NCBI GenBank assembly: GCA_005883415.1
Contig: VAWT01000163.1
Coordinates: 1 to 33,435 of the forward strand
DNA from: Actinomycetota bacterium
Lineage (GTDB): Bacteria > Actinomycetota > Thermoleophilia > Solirubrobacterales > Solirubrobacteraceae
Direction: 5' to 3'
Length of the DNA: 33,435 nucleotides
In this document: positions 9,661 through 17,939 of the stretch, piece after piece
Layout of the letters: every line of letters begins with the position of its first letter
How positions within the stretch are numbered: the stretch's first letter is position 1
Position numbers and translations under genes: made by a program
Notes under the pieces: generated by a model
Seen by the model: only the letters and a program-made list of their open reading frames with translations
Told to the model about the DNA's origin: nothing
Database searches by the model: none

Positions 9661-10521
9661 TCGCTCTCCTCGGCTGCGGGCGTGGCTTCCTCTTGCGCGG
9701 GCCGGGCATCCGGGGCGGGCGGGGGCTGCTGCCGGGGCGCTGGCTCCGGGGCGGCCTCCGCCGCAGCTGGCTCCGGGCGGGAAGACTCTGGCGCGGCGGC
9801 CTGGGGAGCCGCCGCCTCTGCCGGCGCGGCCTCGGTGGCCGCCGCTTCGGCCGCCTCGGCCTCCAGCCGGGCACGCTCCTCGGCCTCCTCGCGGGCACGC
9901 TCCTCGGCCTCCTCGCGGGCACGCTCCTCGGCCTCCCGGCGGGCACGCTCCTCGGCCTCTTGGCGCTCGCGCTCCAGGGATCCGGAGACGCTGGGCCTCT
10001 CGCACCGCGATGGCCTCGGTCTTTAGATCGATCACGAACACGGCGTCGGGCACGCGCTGCATGTTCTTGACGCCGCCTAGGTTGGCCCGAAGCTTCTCGA
10101 GATCCGCCTGAAGCGTCATCCGCTCGCGGGTCGGGAGCAGGTCGAGCTGTCCCTCGGTCTCGTAGCGCTCGAGATCGTGCAATCGCTTTATCCGCTGGGA
10201 GATGGTGTGGAAGTTGGTCAGGAGCCCCCCGAGCCAGCGGTGGTTGACGTAGGGCATGTCGGCGCTCTCGGCCGTGTCACGGACGGCGTCGCGGGCCTGC
10301 TTCTTGGTTCCCACGAACAGGACCGTGCCGCCACGATGGGCCAGATTGGCCGCGAACTCGCGCGCGTCGCGCAGCAGCTGTTCGGTCTGAAGGAGATCGA
10401 TGATGTAGATGCCGTCCCGCTCGCCGAAGATGAAGCGGCGCATCTTCGGGTTCCACCGGCGGGTCTGGTGGCCGAAATGAACTCCGGCCTCCAGGAGCTC
10501 CTTGATTCCAAGTTCAGGCAC
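9657..10521 (-). CDS. rpsB: 30S ribosomal protein S2, internally deleted and frameshifted as given
   Basis: GTG start, MPELGIKELLEAGVHFGHQTRRWNPKMRRFIFGERDGIYIIDLLQT...VFVIDLKTEAIAVREAQRLRIP. The expected (I/V)ALVDTNxDP...IPGNDDAIR block is absent. The charged tail ERERQEAEERARREAEERARE... to its TGA lies in a different frame. Confidence 0.9.
9868..9963 (-). repeat. rpsB: 24-bp tandem repeat (about 4 copies) coding for EAEERARE in the S2 C-terminal extension
   Basis: Unit cgggcacgctcctcggcctcctcg (+ strand) starts at 9868, 9892, 9916 and 9940, near-identical. Confidence 0.9.
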
Positions 10522-10573
10522 TGTCCTGCTCCCTTAGATCGTCTTATTTGGCGCCGTTTGGCGGAGTCGTGGA

Positions 10574-10591
10574 CCTCGGCCTGTACCGAGG
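10574..10591 (-). promoter_or_regulatory. Hairpin CCTCGG-CCTGTA-CCGAGG in the rpsB 5' leader region
   Basis: Perfect 6-bp stem about 53 bp upstream of the rpsB start on the minus strand. A leader role is inferred only. Confidence 0.3.
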
Positions 10592-10687
10592 CAGGGCACG
10601 CACCGCGCAAACAGGGTCGGAAATTTCTTGGCTGAGTCTACGAAAGTTTTGTCCAGGCGCTACGTTTTCAGGTGCAGCGGGTCATCA

Positions 10688-10752
10688 CCTTTCCCCTACC
10701 TTCGGTGGTGACTCGCCCGCGGGCCGAACCTCCCTTCCCCTACCTCCGGTGG
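10688..10752. repeat. Two 21-bp direct repeats, 44 bp apart, in the rpsB/VOC divergent intergenic region
   Basis: cctttcccctaccttcggtgg (10688-10708) and cccttcccctacctccggtgg (10732-10752), 19/21 identical. Confidence 0.75.
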
Positions 10753-10886
10753 CTCGGTTCGCAAATCGATCGGCGGGGCGGCTGTGGACGGGTCGCCCCG
10801 TCGGTCACCTCGCGCTGGGCTTCGGGCGTGTACGTCTCGGCACCTGCTTGGATTGTTGCGAGAGCACAGGCGAACGAGGAGGTTGC

Positions 10887-11309
10887 ATGAAAATCGAGTT
10901 CCTGTCGACTATCGCTGTGATCACGCCCGACCCCCGCGCTAGCCGCAAGCTGTTCGTCGACGCGCTCGGTCTGCCGCTCGAGGGCCGCGGCGATGAGGAG
11001 TACCAGCGCAGCGAGCAGATCGCCGGCTGCAAGCACTTCGGGGTGTGGCCCCTGTCCCAGGCCGCCGAGGCGTGCTTCGGGAACACGCAGTGGCCGGCGG
11101 AGCGGCCGGTCCCGCAGGTAAGCATCGAGTTCGATGTCGCGGACGCGGCTGCAGTGAGCGAGGCAGCGCAAGAGCTGCTGCAGGCCGGCTACGAGCTGCT
11201 GCATCCCGCGCGCGAGGAGCCGTGGGGTCAGACGGTGGCCAGGCTACAGTCTCTGGAGGGCTCGATCGTCGGGATCTCGTACGCGCCAGTGCTGCACGAC
11301 AACGACTGA
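10887..11309 (+). CDS. VOC/glyoxalase-like protein
   Basis: IEFLSTIAVITPDPRASRKLFVDALGLPLEG...VEF-type second half. SD-like gaggagg upstream of ATG. Confidence 0.82.
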   Translation: MKIEFLSTIAVITPDPRASRKLFVDALGLPLEGRGDEEYQRSEQIAGCKHFGVWPLSQAAEACFGNTQWPAERPVPQVSIEFDVADAAAVSEAAQELLQAGYELLHPAREEPWGQTVARLQSLEGSIVGISYAPVLHDND

Positions 11310-11327
11310 GCGCGGATCAGCGACGCT

Positions 11328-12266
11328 CTAATCCGACCGTCGGCTCCCGTCGCCCCCAGCCGTTTTCAAGGCGGCCACCAGGTCCTCGGGCAGCGGCGAC
11401 TCCACGTCGACCTCCTCGCCGGACACGGGATGGGGAAAGCGCAGGCGGGTGGCGTGTAGGAACTGTCGGGTGAGGCCGTCGGCCTGACGGCCGCCGTACT
11501 GGTTGTCGCCGACGATCGGGTGGCCGATCGCGGCCATGTGGACCCGGATCTGGTGCGTGCGGCCGGTCTCCAACTCGACCCGCAGCAGGCTCGTCGAAGG
11601 CAGCATCCGCTCTAGCCGGAAATGGGTTCGGGCCTCGCGCGGCGTGTCGGTGTCGATCGAGACCACCAAGCGGTCGCGGCGGTCGCGCCCGATGGGGGCA
11701 TCGACCATGCCCGAGCGGGTCTCGACCCGCCCCTCGACGAGTGCCAGGTACTCGCGGCGCATCCGCCGCGAAGCGAGCAGACCCCTCAGCGCGCGATGGA
11801 CGTCTTCGCTCTTGGCGACCACCAGCAGCCCGGAGGTATCTCGATCCAGGCGATGGACGATCCCGGCCCGCCACGGGTCCTCGCCACCGGCCGCGACTCC
11901 GTGCAGCGCCTGGGCGAGCGTCCCGCTGCGGTTGCCTCGAGCTGGATGCACGACCACCCCGGCCGGTTTATCCACGACCAGCAGGTGGGCGTCCTGGTAG
12001 GCGATCTCGAACGGAGCCGTCGCGTCGCTCGGCCCCATAGGCTGCTGCTCGGGCACGTCCACCTCGATTACCTCGCCAGCACGCACCGCATGGCGCTTGG
12101 GGCGCGAGCGGCCGTCAACCAGCACCCTGGAAGTGTCGATCAGGTTCTGTGCCCGCGTGCGCGACCCAAGCCTCGTTGCCAGGAACCTGTCGAGCCGGTC
12201 TCCCGCGGCGTCATCCGGGACGCGGATCGAGATCGGGCTGTCGGGGTCGCCGCGCTCAGCGTCCAT
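11328..12266 (-). CDS. RluA/RluD-family pseudouridine synthase
   Basis: S4-like N-terminus (DRLDRFLATRL...RAQNLIDTSRVLVDGR), then LLVVDKPAGVVVHPARG, GIVHRLDRDTSGLLVVAKS and ELETGRTHQIRVHMAAIGHPIVGDNQYGG. Confidence 0.95.
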   Translation of the reverse strand: MDAERGDPDSPISIRVPDDAAGDRLDRFLATRLGSRTRAQNLIDTSRVLVDGRSRPKRHAVRAGEVIEVDVPEQQPMGPSDATAPFEIAYQDAHLLVVDKPAGVVVHPARGNRSGTLAQALHGVAAGGEDPWRAGIVHRLDRDTSGLLVVAKSEDVHRALRGLLASRRMRREYLALVEGRVETRSGMVDAPIGRDRRDRLVVSIDTDTPREARTHFRLERMLPSTSLLRVELETGRTHQIRVHMAAIGHPIVGDNQYGGRQADGLTRQFLHATRLRFPHPVSGEEVDVESPLPEDLVAALKTAGGDGSRRSD

Positions 12267-12741
12267 GGGCGCGCGCCACATCGAGCACGTACAGCAGCGC
12301 GAGGACCCCGAACGTGATCGCCATGTCGGCCACATTGAATGCCGGCCAGTACGGCAGCTTGATGAAGTCGGTCACGGCCCCGTTCGCCAGGCGGTCGACC
12401 AGGTTGCCGATTGCGCCCCCGACGAGCAGCCCGGTCGGTATCCACAGTCCGCGGCGATCGGGATGCAGCAAGAAGTACGCCACCAGCAGGGCAAGGGCCG
12501 CGAACGTCAATACCAGCACCACCGTCCCCCCACCGGAGAAGAAGCCGAACGCCACCCCGGTGTTGCGGACGTGGACGAGGTGAAGGCCGGGGATCAACCC
12601 CTCCTTCTGCCCGGGAGCGATCCCCTGCACGACCGTGCGCTTCGTCAACTGGTCCAGGCCGACGACCGCGACCCCTACCGCGGCGGCACGCGCGATCGCG
12701 GGAGAGCGGCCCTTGAGTTGCACCGTGCTCTCTACCGCCAC
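12256..12741 (-). CDS. lspA: Signal peptidase II (prolipoprotein)
   Basis: GLDQLTKRTVVQGI, HVRNTGVAFGFFSGG, GGAIGNLVDRLANGAVTDFIKLPYWPAFNVADMAITFGV. Confidence 0.95.
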   Translation of the reverse strand: MAVESTVQLKGRSPAIARAAAVGVAVVGLDQLTKRTVVQGIAPGQKEGLIPGLHLVHVRNTGVAFGFFSGGGTVVLVLTFAALALLVAYFLLHPDRRGLWIPTGLLVGGAIGNLVDRLANGAVTDFIKLPYWPAFNVADMAITFGVLALLYVLDVARAHGR

Positions 12742-12745
12742 AGGC

Positions 12746-13048
12746 TCAGCCTGCGATCGCGATGTGCACGATGTAGCGCAGGAAGTAGAGGACGATGATC
12801 CCGACCATGGGACTGAGGTCGAACATCCCGAGCGGCGGGATGAATCGCCGAAACAGCCGCAGGTAGGGCTCCGCGGTGTCGCGCAAAAACGTCAGCACCG
12901 CGTCGGTGAAGCGCGAGTACGGGGGGCGGACGCCGGTCGAGAGCAACAGGTTGACGAGGACGTAGATAAAGATGATCAGGATGTAGACGTAGAACACCCA
13001 GTCGACGTAGTTGGCCACGTCGGCACGTGTGACGGCCATGGCCAGCAT
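12746..13048 (-). CDS. YggT family membrane protein
   Basis: DWVFYVYILIIFIYVLVNLLLS...FLRDTAEPYLRLFRRFIPPLGMFDLSPMVGIIVLYFLRYIV. Start coupled to the proC stop (TGATG). Confidence 0.9.
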   Translation of the reverse strand: MLAMAVTRADVANYVDWVFYVYILIIFIYVLVNLLLSTGVRPPYSRFTDAVLTFLRDTAEPYLRLFRRFIPPLGMFDLSPMVGIIVLYFLRYIVHIAIAG

Positions 13049-13803
13049 CAGCGGGCGCTCCAGCTCATGACCGCGTCGATGGCGTCCTGGAACGCGCTTC
13101 TGACACCGCCCCCCTCCAGCGCCGCCAGTCCCCGGGCGGTGCTTCCGCCGGGTGAGGCCACCTCCCGACGCACGGCCAGCGTGTCGCAATCGCGCCGGGC
13201 GAGCAGCGCGGCTGTGCCTGCCATGGTCTCGGTGACCAGCCGTCCGGCCAATGGGGCCGCCAGCCCGTGCCGGACGGCGGCGTCGACCTGGGCCTCGGCA
13301 AGCAGGGCCTGGTAGGCGGGGCCAACGCCGCTCACGGCCGTTGCTGTCTCGATCAACCCCTCATCGAGCGGGATCACCGCCCCCAGGCGCTCGAACAACG
13401 CGACCACCTCCGCCTCCAGCTGCGGTTCGACCGCAGGCGTCCGTGCATAACAGGTGACACCCCGACGGACCTCGACGGGCGTGTTGGGCATCATCCGCAT
13501 GACGGGAGTGTCGGGGTAGGCCCGCTCCAGATCCTCGGTTGACCTCGCTCCCAGAATCGAGATGACCGCCTTAACCTCCCCGCGCAGTTCGGAGGCCACT
13601 CCGTCGAGCTGGCCCGGCTTGTGACAGAGGACCACGACATCGGCTCGCCGCGCCACCTCGAGGTTTGAGAGCGCCTCTCCGCCCAGCTCGTCGACCAGCG
13701 CCCTTGCCCGGCCCGATCCGTTATCCGAGCAGAGCACGGGCTCTCCCCAGCCCCGCGCCAGCCCGCGAGCCATGTTGCCGGCACCGATCAATCCGACCTG
13801 CAT
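13048..13803 (-). CDS. proC: Pyrroline-5-carboxylate reductase
   Basis: GLIGAGNMARGLARGW, VLCHKPGQL, VMRMMPNTPVEVRRGVT, ATAVSGVGPAYQALLAEA, VASPGGSTARGLAALE. Confidence 0.95.
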   Translation of the reverse strand: MQVGLIGAGNMARGLARGWGEPVLCSDNGSGRARALVDELGGEALSNLEVARRADVVVLCHKPGQLDGVASELRGEVKAVISILGARSTEDLERAYPDTPVMRMMPNTPVEVRRGVTCYARTPAVEPQLEAEVVALFERLGAVIPLDEGLIETATAVSGVGPAYQALLAEAQVDAAVRHGLAAPLAGRLVTETMAGTAALLARRDCDTLAVRREVASPGGSTARGLAALEGGGVRSAFQDAIDAVMSWSAR

Positions 13804-13858
13804 TAGGTGAAATCTACTCGGCGCCGCTCTCTGCGCCCTAATTGGCGCGGTCGCCTGA

Positions 13859-14401
13859 TCAGCTCTGGTTGAAGAAGCCCTTCTCGACGAGCCGGGCCCT
13901 CTCCTCCGCGGACACTTCGACGTTGTGCGGCGTGAGCAGAAACACCTTGTCGGCGATGCGCTGCATGCCTCCGTCGAGCGCGTAGGTCAGCCCGCTGGAG
14001 AAGTCGATCAGGCGCTTTGACAGGTCGGTGTCCGTTCCCTGGAGGTTGAGGATCACGGGAATCGAGTCCTTGAACTTGTCGGCCACGTCCTGGACGTCGT
14101 TGAAGCTCCGCGGCGCCACGAAGTGCACGCGGACGTCTCCCCCGCTTCGCCCGTTCCCACGGCCGCCCACGGGGCGCAGCGACGTCGTCCGCCGCTCGGT
14201 CCGAGGATCATCGGCGAAGATGTCGTCGATCTCGTCGCGGCGGCGCCGAGCGCTCAGGCGGCGGACGTTGGCACGCTCGCGATATGAGTCCTCGATCTCC
14301 GGCTCGGGCTCCTGGTAGGGCTCGAGCTCCTCCTCGTAGGGCTCGTCCTCGGCGAGCCCGAAGTAGACAAGCGTGCGGTGCCAGGTGTCGCGGAAGGCCA
14401 T
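13859..14401 (-). CDS. sepF: Cell division protein SepF
   Basis: WHRTLVYFGLAEDEPYEEE, acidic linker, VHFVAPRSFNDVQDVADKFKDSIPVILNLQGTDTDLSKRLIDFSSGLTYALDGGMQRIADKVFLLTP. Confidence 0.95.
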   Translation of the reverse strand: MAFRDTWHRTLVYFGLAEDEPYEEELEPYQEPEPEIEDSYRERANVRRLSARRRRDEIDDIFADDPRTERRTTSLRPVGGRGNGRSGGDVRVHFVAPRSFNDVQDVADKFKDSIPVILNLQGTDTDLSKRLIDFSSGLTYALDGGMQRIADKVFLLTPHNVEVSAEERARLVEKGFFNQS

Positions 14402-14448
14402 CTGGGTGTGAGGGTTCGGGAGCAGGTCCCATTTCCCTGCACACGGGA

Positions 14449-15111
14449 TTATGACGCCCTCGGCCCGTAAAGGGTCATTCCCAGCCGCACGATCGTCGCC
14501 CCTTCTTGCACGGCCACCACGTAATCCTGGCTGGTCCCCATCGACAGGTGGCGAACCCCATGGCGCTCCGCCAGCCGACTCAGCGAGGCAAAGTACGGTC
14601 GGCTCCGCTCGGGGTCGGTGGTCAGCGGCGGCATCGTCATCAGGCCGAGGACGCGAACCGGGGAGCGCTCCAGGAACGAGCCAAGCCCTTCTGCCGGCAC
14701 GCCGGCCTTCCCCTCCTCACCTGACACGTTGACCTCGACCAGGATCTCGGTGTCCTCGCCGCCGAAGCGCTCGAGCTGGCGGAGGGCCGAATCGGTTGCG
14801 ACCGAGTGGATGTAGCGCACGTGCGGCAGCACCGCCCGCACCTTCCGGCTCTGAAGCGTGCCGATGAAGTCCCATGCGAACCATTCCCCGTATGGGTCTG
14901 CTCGTCGCTCCAAATCCTGGGCGCGGTTCTCGCCCACCAGCTCGATCCCGGCCTCGGCCAGCACTTCCAGCTCCTCGTCCGCCACGTACTTGACGGCCGC
15001 GAGGATCTCCACTTCCGAGGGGTCGCGGCCGCAGCCCTCGATCTCCGCTCGCACGCGCTCGAGGTTGGCCCGCACCCGCTCGGCGGACAGCCCTCGGATC
15101 AGCTCAACCAA
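14449..15111 (-). CDS. YggS/PLPBP family PLP homeostasis protein
   Basis: ILAAVKYVADEELEVLAEAGIELVGENRAQDL, WDFIGTLQSRKVR, LVEVNVSGEEGKAGV, LGLMTMPPL, LSMGTSQDYVVAVQEGATIVRLG. TTG start assumed. Confidence 0.93.
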   Translation of the reverse strand: MVELIRGLSAERVRANLERVRAEIEGCGRDPSEVEILAAVKYVADEELEVLAEAGIELVGENRAQDLERRADPYGEWFAWDFIGTLQSRKVRAVLPHVRYIHSVATDSALRQLERFGGEDTEILVEVNVSGEEGKAGVPAEGLGSFLERSPVRVLGLMTMPPLTTDPERSRPYFASLSRLAERHGVRHLSMGTSQDYVVAVQEGATIVRLGMTLYGPRAS

Positions 15112-15833
15112 GCGATCCCCGCCTGGCGGCCGGTTACCCCACGGTCGCGCCGATGCGAGTAGAACAGCTCCGGGGGTGAGCAGATCGTGCACAGCCCCAC
15201 GTCGCGGACGGTCTCGACCCCAGCCCGCTCCAGCTGTGCGCGGGCGATCGCCTTCAGGTCGAGGTTCGAGCCCCGCCGGGCTTGCGGGAAGCTCTGTGCG
15301 AACACCGCGTGGACCTCGGGACCGACCTCATAGCAGCAGGATCCGGCGCCCGGTCCGATCGCCGCCGTCAGCTGACCACCGGCGCCGAGCTCCCGCAGCG
15401 CGCGGATGCCCTCCTGGAGCACTTCGCCTGCCAGGCCTCGCCATCCGGCGTGGAGCATCGCTACCGCACCGTCGCCCGCCACCGCGACCGGGAGGCAATC
15501 CGCGACTAGCGCCGCGGGTGCGATGCCTGTGGTGGCTGTCGCCTGCCCGTCGGCCTCGGCCGGCGCGCCGTCGGGCGGAGCCGTGACCGTGAGCACGCGG
15601 GAGCCGTGCACCTGCCGCGTGTACGTCAGCGGCACGCCGACCTGGGCCTCGATCTGTGTCCGGTTTCGCTCCACCGCTTGGCGGTCGTCGTCGGTCCAGC
15701 GCCCGAGGTTCAGGCTGGCATAGGGGCCATCGGAAAATCCGCCGCGGCGAGTCGTAAAAAGCGCCTGCGCGCCGGGCTCGAGCTCCGTCGAGATGTGATC
15801 GCCGCTGGACTGGAATCCCGGCGGGAGCATCAT
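15099..15833 (-). CDS. pgeF: Multicopper polyphenol oxidase (laccase-domain) family, YfiH/PgeF-type
   Basis: LFTTRRGGFSDGPYASLNLG, RQVHGSRVLTV, ADCLPVAVAG, AMLHAGWRGLAGEVL, AAIGPGAGSCCYEVGPEV. Confidence 0.93.
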   Translation of the reverse strand: MMLPPGFQSSGDHISTELEPGAQALFTTRRGGFSDGPYASLNLGRWTDDDRQAVERNRTQIEAQVGVPLTYTRQVHGSRVLTVTAPPDGAPAEADGQATATTGIAPAALVADCLPVAVAGDGAVAMLHAGWRGLAGEVLQEGIRALRELGAGGQLTAAIGPGAGSCCYEVGPEVHAVFAQSFPQARRGSNLDLKAIARAQLERAGVETVRDVGLCTICSPPELFYSHRRDRGVTGRQAGIAWLS

Positions 15834-16816
15834 CGCAGGTGCAGCTCCAGGCCCGGAAGCGGTTCGTGCTGGCCGTACTCGAAGTGTGCGCGGCCTTGAC
15901 CTTCGAGCGTCGCCGCGGGCCGCCATTCGGAGCGATCGTCGGCTCGCTCGTATACCCCGAGCCGCATCGTCGCCGCCTCGGTGTTGTAACAGTAGGCCGG
16001 CTGGCCGTCGGGATCGTGGTACGTGACCCCGGCCAGCAGGCGGCGGTCGGCCTCGACGTCAACAATCAGCTTTCGTCCGTCGCCGAGGGCCTCGAAGCGC
16101 CACCGGTCAGGCGCGAACGAGCTGCGGTTGGTGAGCACCCGCCGGCCCGAGGTTGAAGCGAAATCGTCGTCATCGATGCGGCCCACAACCGGGGTGAACG
16201 GTCCAAGCGCGATGCCGAAGCGCTTGACGCGGACAGACACGCCATCGACGAACGTGTCGGCGGCCAGCTCAGCGTTCGGGGTTCGAAAGTCGCCGCAGCG
16301 GGCCCAAGCCCAGCTCGAGGCGTGCTTCGAGCCCCACAGGTGCGCCTGTGCCCCCCGGGCGCCGGCGAGGTCGACCGTGCGCCCCGCGTACCGGATCTGG
16401 CCATCGACGCCGACGTCGCCGTGCGGCAGGCAGAGGACCGTGGTGGCCAGCGGCCGCAGCGCCGGGCGCACGTGCTCGTAACGGCGGCCGGGGCTCCACC
16501 GAAGCGACCAGGTGGCGTCCTCGAGCTCGCCGTCGGCCGTACCGTCGGTGAGGGTGCCCGAGCCGACCTGGAATCGGAAGGGATCGTCGGCGCTGGTCAG
16601 CTGCGCGATCGGAAACGTGGCTTTACGCGCCGTCACCCCCTGGGCGGGGTCCATCGCCAGGAACCACAGGGCGCACGACGGGGCGCCGTCGTCGGGCGCC
16701 AGCAGCGTGTAGCGGATCCAGAACCCTGTGCCGGTGACGGCGTCGGTCAGCGTCAGGTAGTAGACCTCGTAGTGGCCGGGGCGACCGTTCCACCTGAGGG
16801 CGTTGGGGCTAGACAA
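15830..16816 (-). CDS. Hypothetical protein (possible lipocalin/AttH-like fold)
   Basis: Coherent 328-aa ORF overlapping pgeF by 4 nt and the sigma factor gene by 8 nt. No firm family recognised (NALRWNGRPGHYEVYYLTLTDAVTGTGFWIRYTLLAP). Confidence 0.75.
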   Translation of the reverse strand: MSSPNALRWNGRPGHYEVYYLTLTDAVTGTGFWIRYTLLAPDDGAPSCALWFLAMDPAQGVTARKATFPIAQLTSADDPFRFQVGSGTLTDGTADGELEDATWSLRWSPGRRYEHVRPALRPLATTVLCLPHGDVGVDGQIRYAGRTVDLAGARGAQAHLWGSKHASSWAWARCGDFRTPNAELAADTFVDGVSVRVKRFGIALGPFTPVVGRIDDDDFASTSGRRVLTNRSSFAPDRWRFEALGDGRKLIVDVEADRRLLAGVTYHDPDGQPAYCYNTEAATMRLGVYERADDRSEWRPAATLEGQGRAHFEYGQHEPLPGLELHLR

Positions 16817-17939
16817 GCTGCGGCGGCAGCCCGAAGCGCTCGAAGAAGTCCGTCAGTCGCCGGGGATCTGAGGGCTGCTCGGGAAAACGCTGGTATGCCT
16901 CGGGCTCGGGCGATTCGATCGAGCGCACGATGAACGCCGTGACGTCGCTTATCTGGCGGCCGCGGAGCGTGAGCACGTTGAGCGCGAACGGCACGTGCGC
17001 GGCAGCGGCCTGATCCCAGGAGTAGAAGGCCAGTGCCAGCTGCCCGTTTGCGCGCGTGAGCACGGTGCGCCACCGCCAGTCGCCCGACATCGGCGACTGA
17101 CGCGCCCAGATCGCGATCCCGTCCCGGCTCTGGTACCAGCTGGCCAGCGGGGGCATGGTGAAGGTTGCGTCCTCGGTCAGCATCGAGGTGAACTGCTCGA
17201 CATCGTTTCGCTCCCAGGCGTCCACGTAGCGGTCGACCAGCTGCCTGACCTCATCGTCGTCGAGCGCACGCAGCGTCGCCTGCTGGCTTTGCTCGGGAAT
17301 CCGCTCCTCGACGGCGGCTCGCGCCCGCTGGAGCGCGCTGTTGACCGACGCCGCCGTGGTGTCCAGCATCTCTGCAGTCTCCTTCGCCGAGAAGCCGAGC
17401 ACCTCTCGCAGGATCAGCACAGCCCTCTGGTTGGCGGCGAGGTGCTGGAGCGCGGCGATCATCGCCAGCTCGACGCCCTCGCGCTGCTCGTAGCGGGCTT
17501 CCGGCCCGGCGTGTCCGTCCGGCAGTCCGAGTGTCTCGTCCGGATACGGCTCGATCCATACTGTCTCGACGATCGGCGTCCCGGGAGGTGTGTGGGGCTC
17601 GGTGGCGGGACCGTAATCGATCGGCAGCATGCGCTTTGGCCGGCGCTCGATGTGGGTCAGACAAGTATTGGTTGCGATCGTGTAGAGCCACGACCGCAGC
17701 GAGCTTCGCCCTTCGAATCGAGAGATGCCGCGCCAGGCGCGCAGGAGCGTCTCCTGAAGCGCGTCTTCGGCGTCGTGGAGCGAGCCCAGCATCCGGTAGC
17801 AGTGGGCGTGAAGCTCCGCGCGGTGCGGGTGGACCAGCGAGGCGAACGCCGACTCGTCGCCGGCTTTGGCAGCGGTCAGCGGATCGCGCCCCCGGGAAGC
17901 TGTCGCACTAATGCTCATCTGAGCTTGCAGGTTAGCCAC
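16809..17939 (-). CDS. ECF sigma-70 factor with C-terminal SnoaL-like domain (SigG/TIGR02960-like)
   Basis: ELHAHCYRMLGSLHDAEDALQETLLRAWRGISRFEGRSSLRSWLYTIATNTCLTHIERRPKRMLP, FSAKETAEMLDTTAASVNSALQRAR, VDRYVDAWERNDVEQFTSMLTEDATFTMPPLASWY. Confidence 0.93.
   Translation of the reverse strand: MANLQAQMSISATASRGRDPLTAAKAGDESAFASLVHPHRAELHAHCYRMLGSLHDAEDALQETLLRAWRGISRFEGRSSLRSWLYTIATNTCLTHIERRPKRMLPIDYGPATEPHTPPGTPIVETVWIEPYPDETLGLPDGHAGPEARYEQREGVELAMIAALQHLAANQRAVLILREVLGFSAKETAEMLDTTAASVNSALQRARAAVEERIPEQSQQATLRALDDDEVRQLVDRYVDAWERNDVEQFTSMLTEDATFTMPPLASWYQSRDGIAIWARQSPMSGDWRWRTVLTRANGQLALAFYSWDQAAAAHVPFALNVLTLRGRQISDVTAFIVRSIESPEPEAYQRFPEQPSDPRRLTDFFERFGLPPQLV

Noticed and set aside
9868-9963. 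Possible CRISPR or minisatellite
   Set aside because: 24-bp contiguous repeat without spacers that codes for a charged S2 C-terminal extension.
9058-10521. A natural S2-EF-Ts fusion protein (487-aa ORF)
   Set aside because: The linker (ARGACPRGGRGACPRGG...) is an out-of-frame reading of the EAEERARE repeat. The native tail frame ends in an ATGA overlap with tsf.
11622-12317. Long plus-strand ORFs opposite rluA-type, lspA, his and sigma genes (e.g. also 12635-13315, 16995-18119, 25167-26291, 27487-28434)
   Set aside because: Opposite clearly conserved genes; composition typical of antisense frames in GC-rich DNA.
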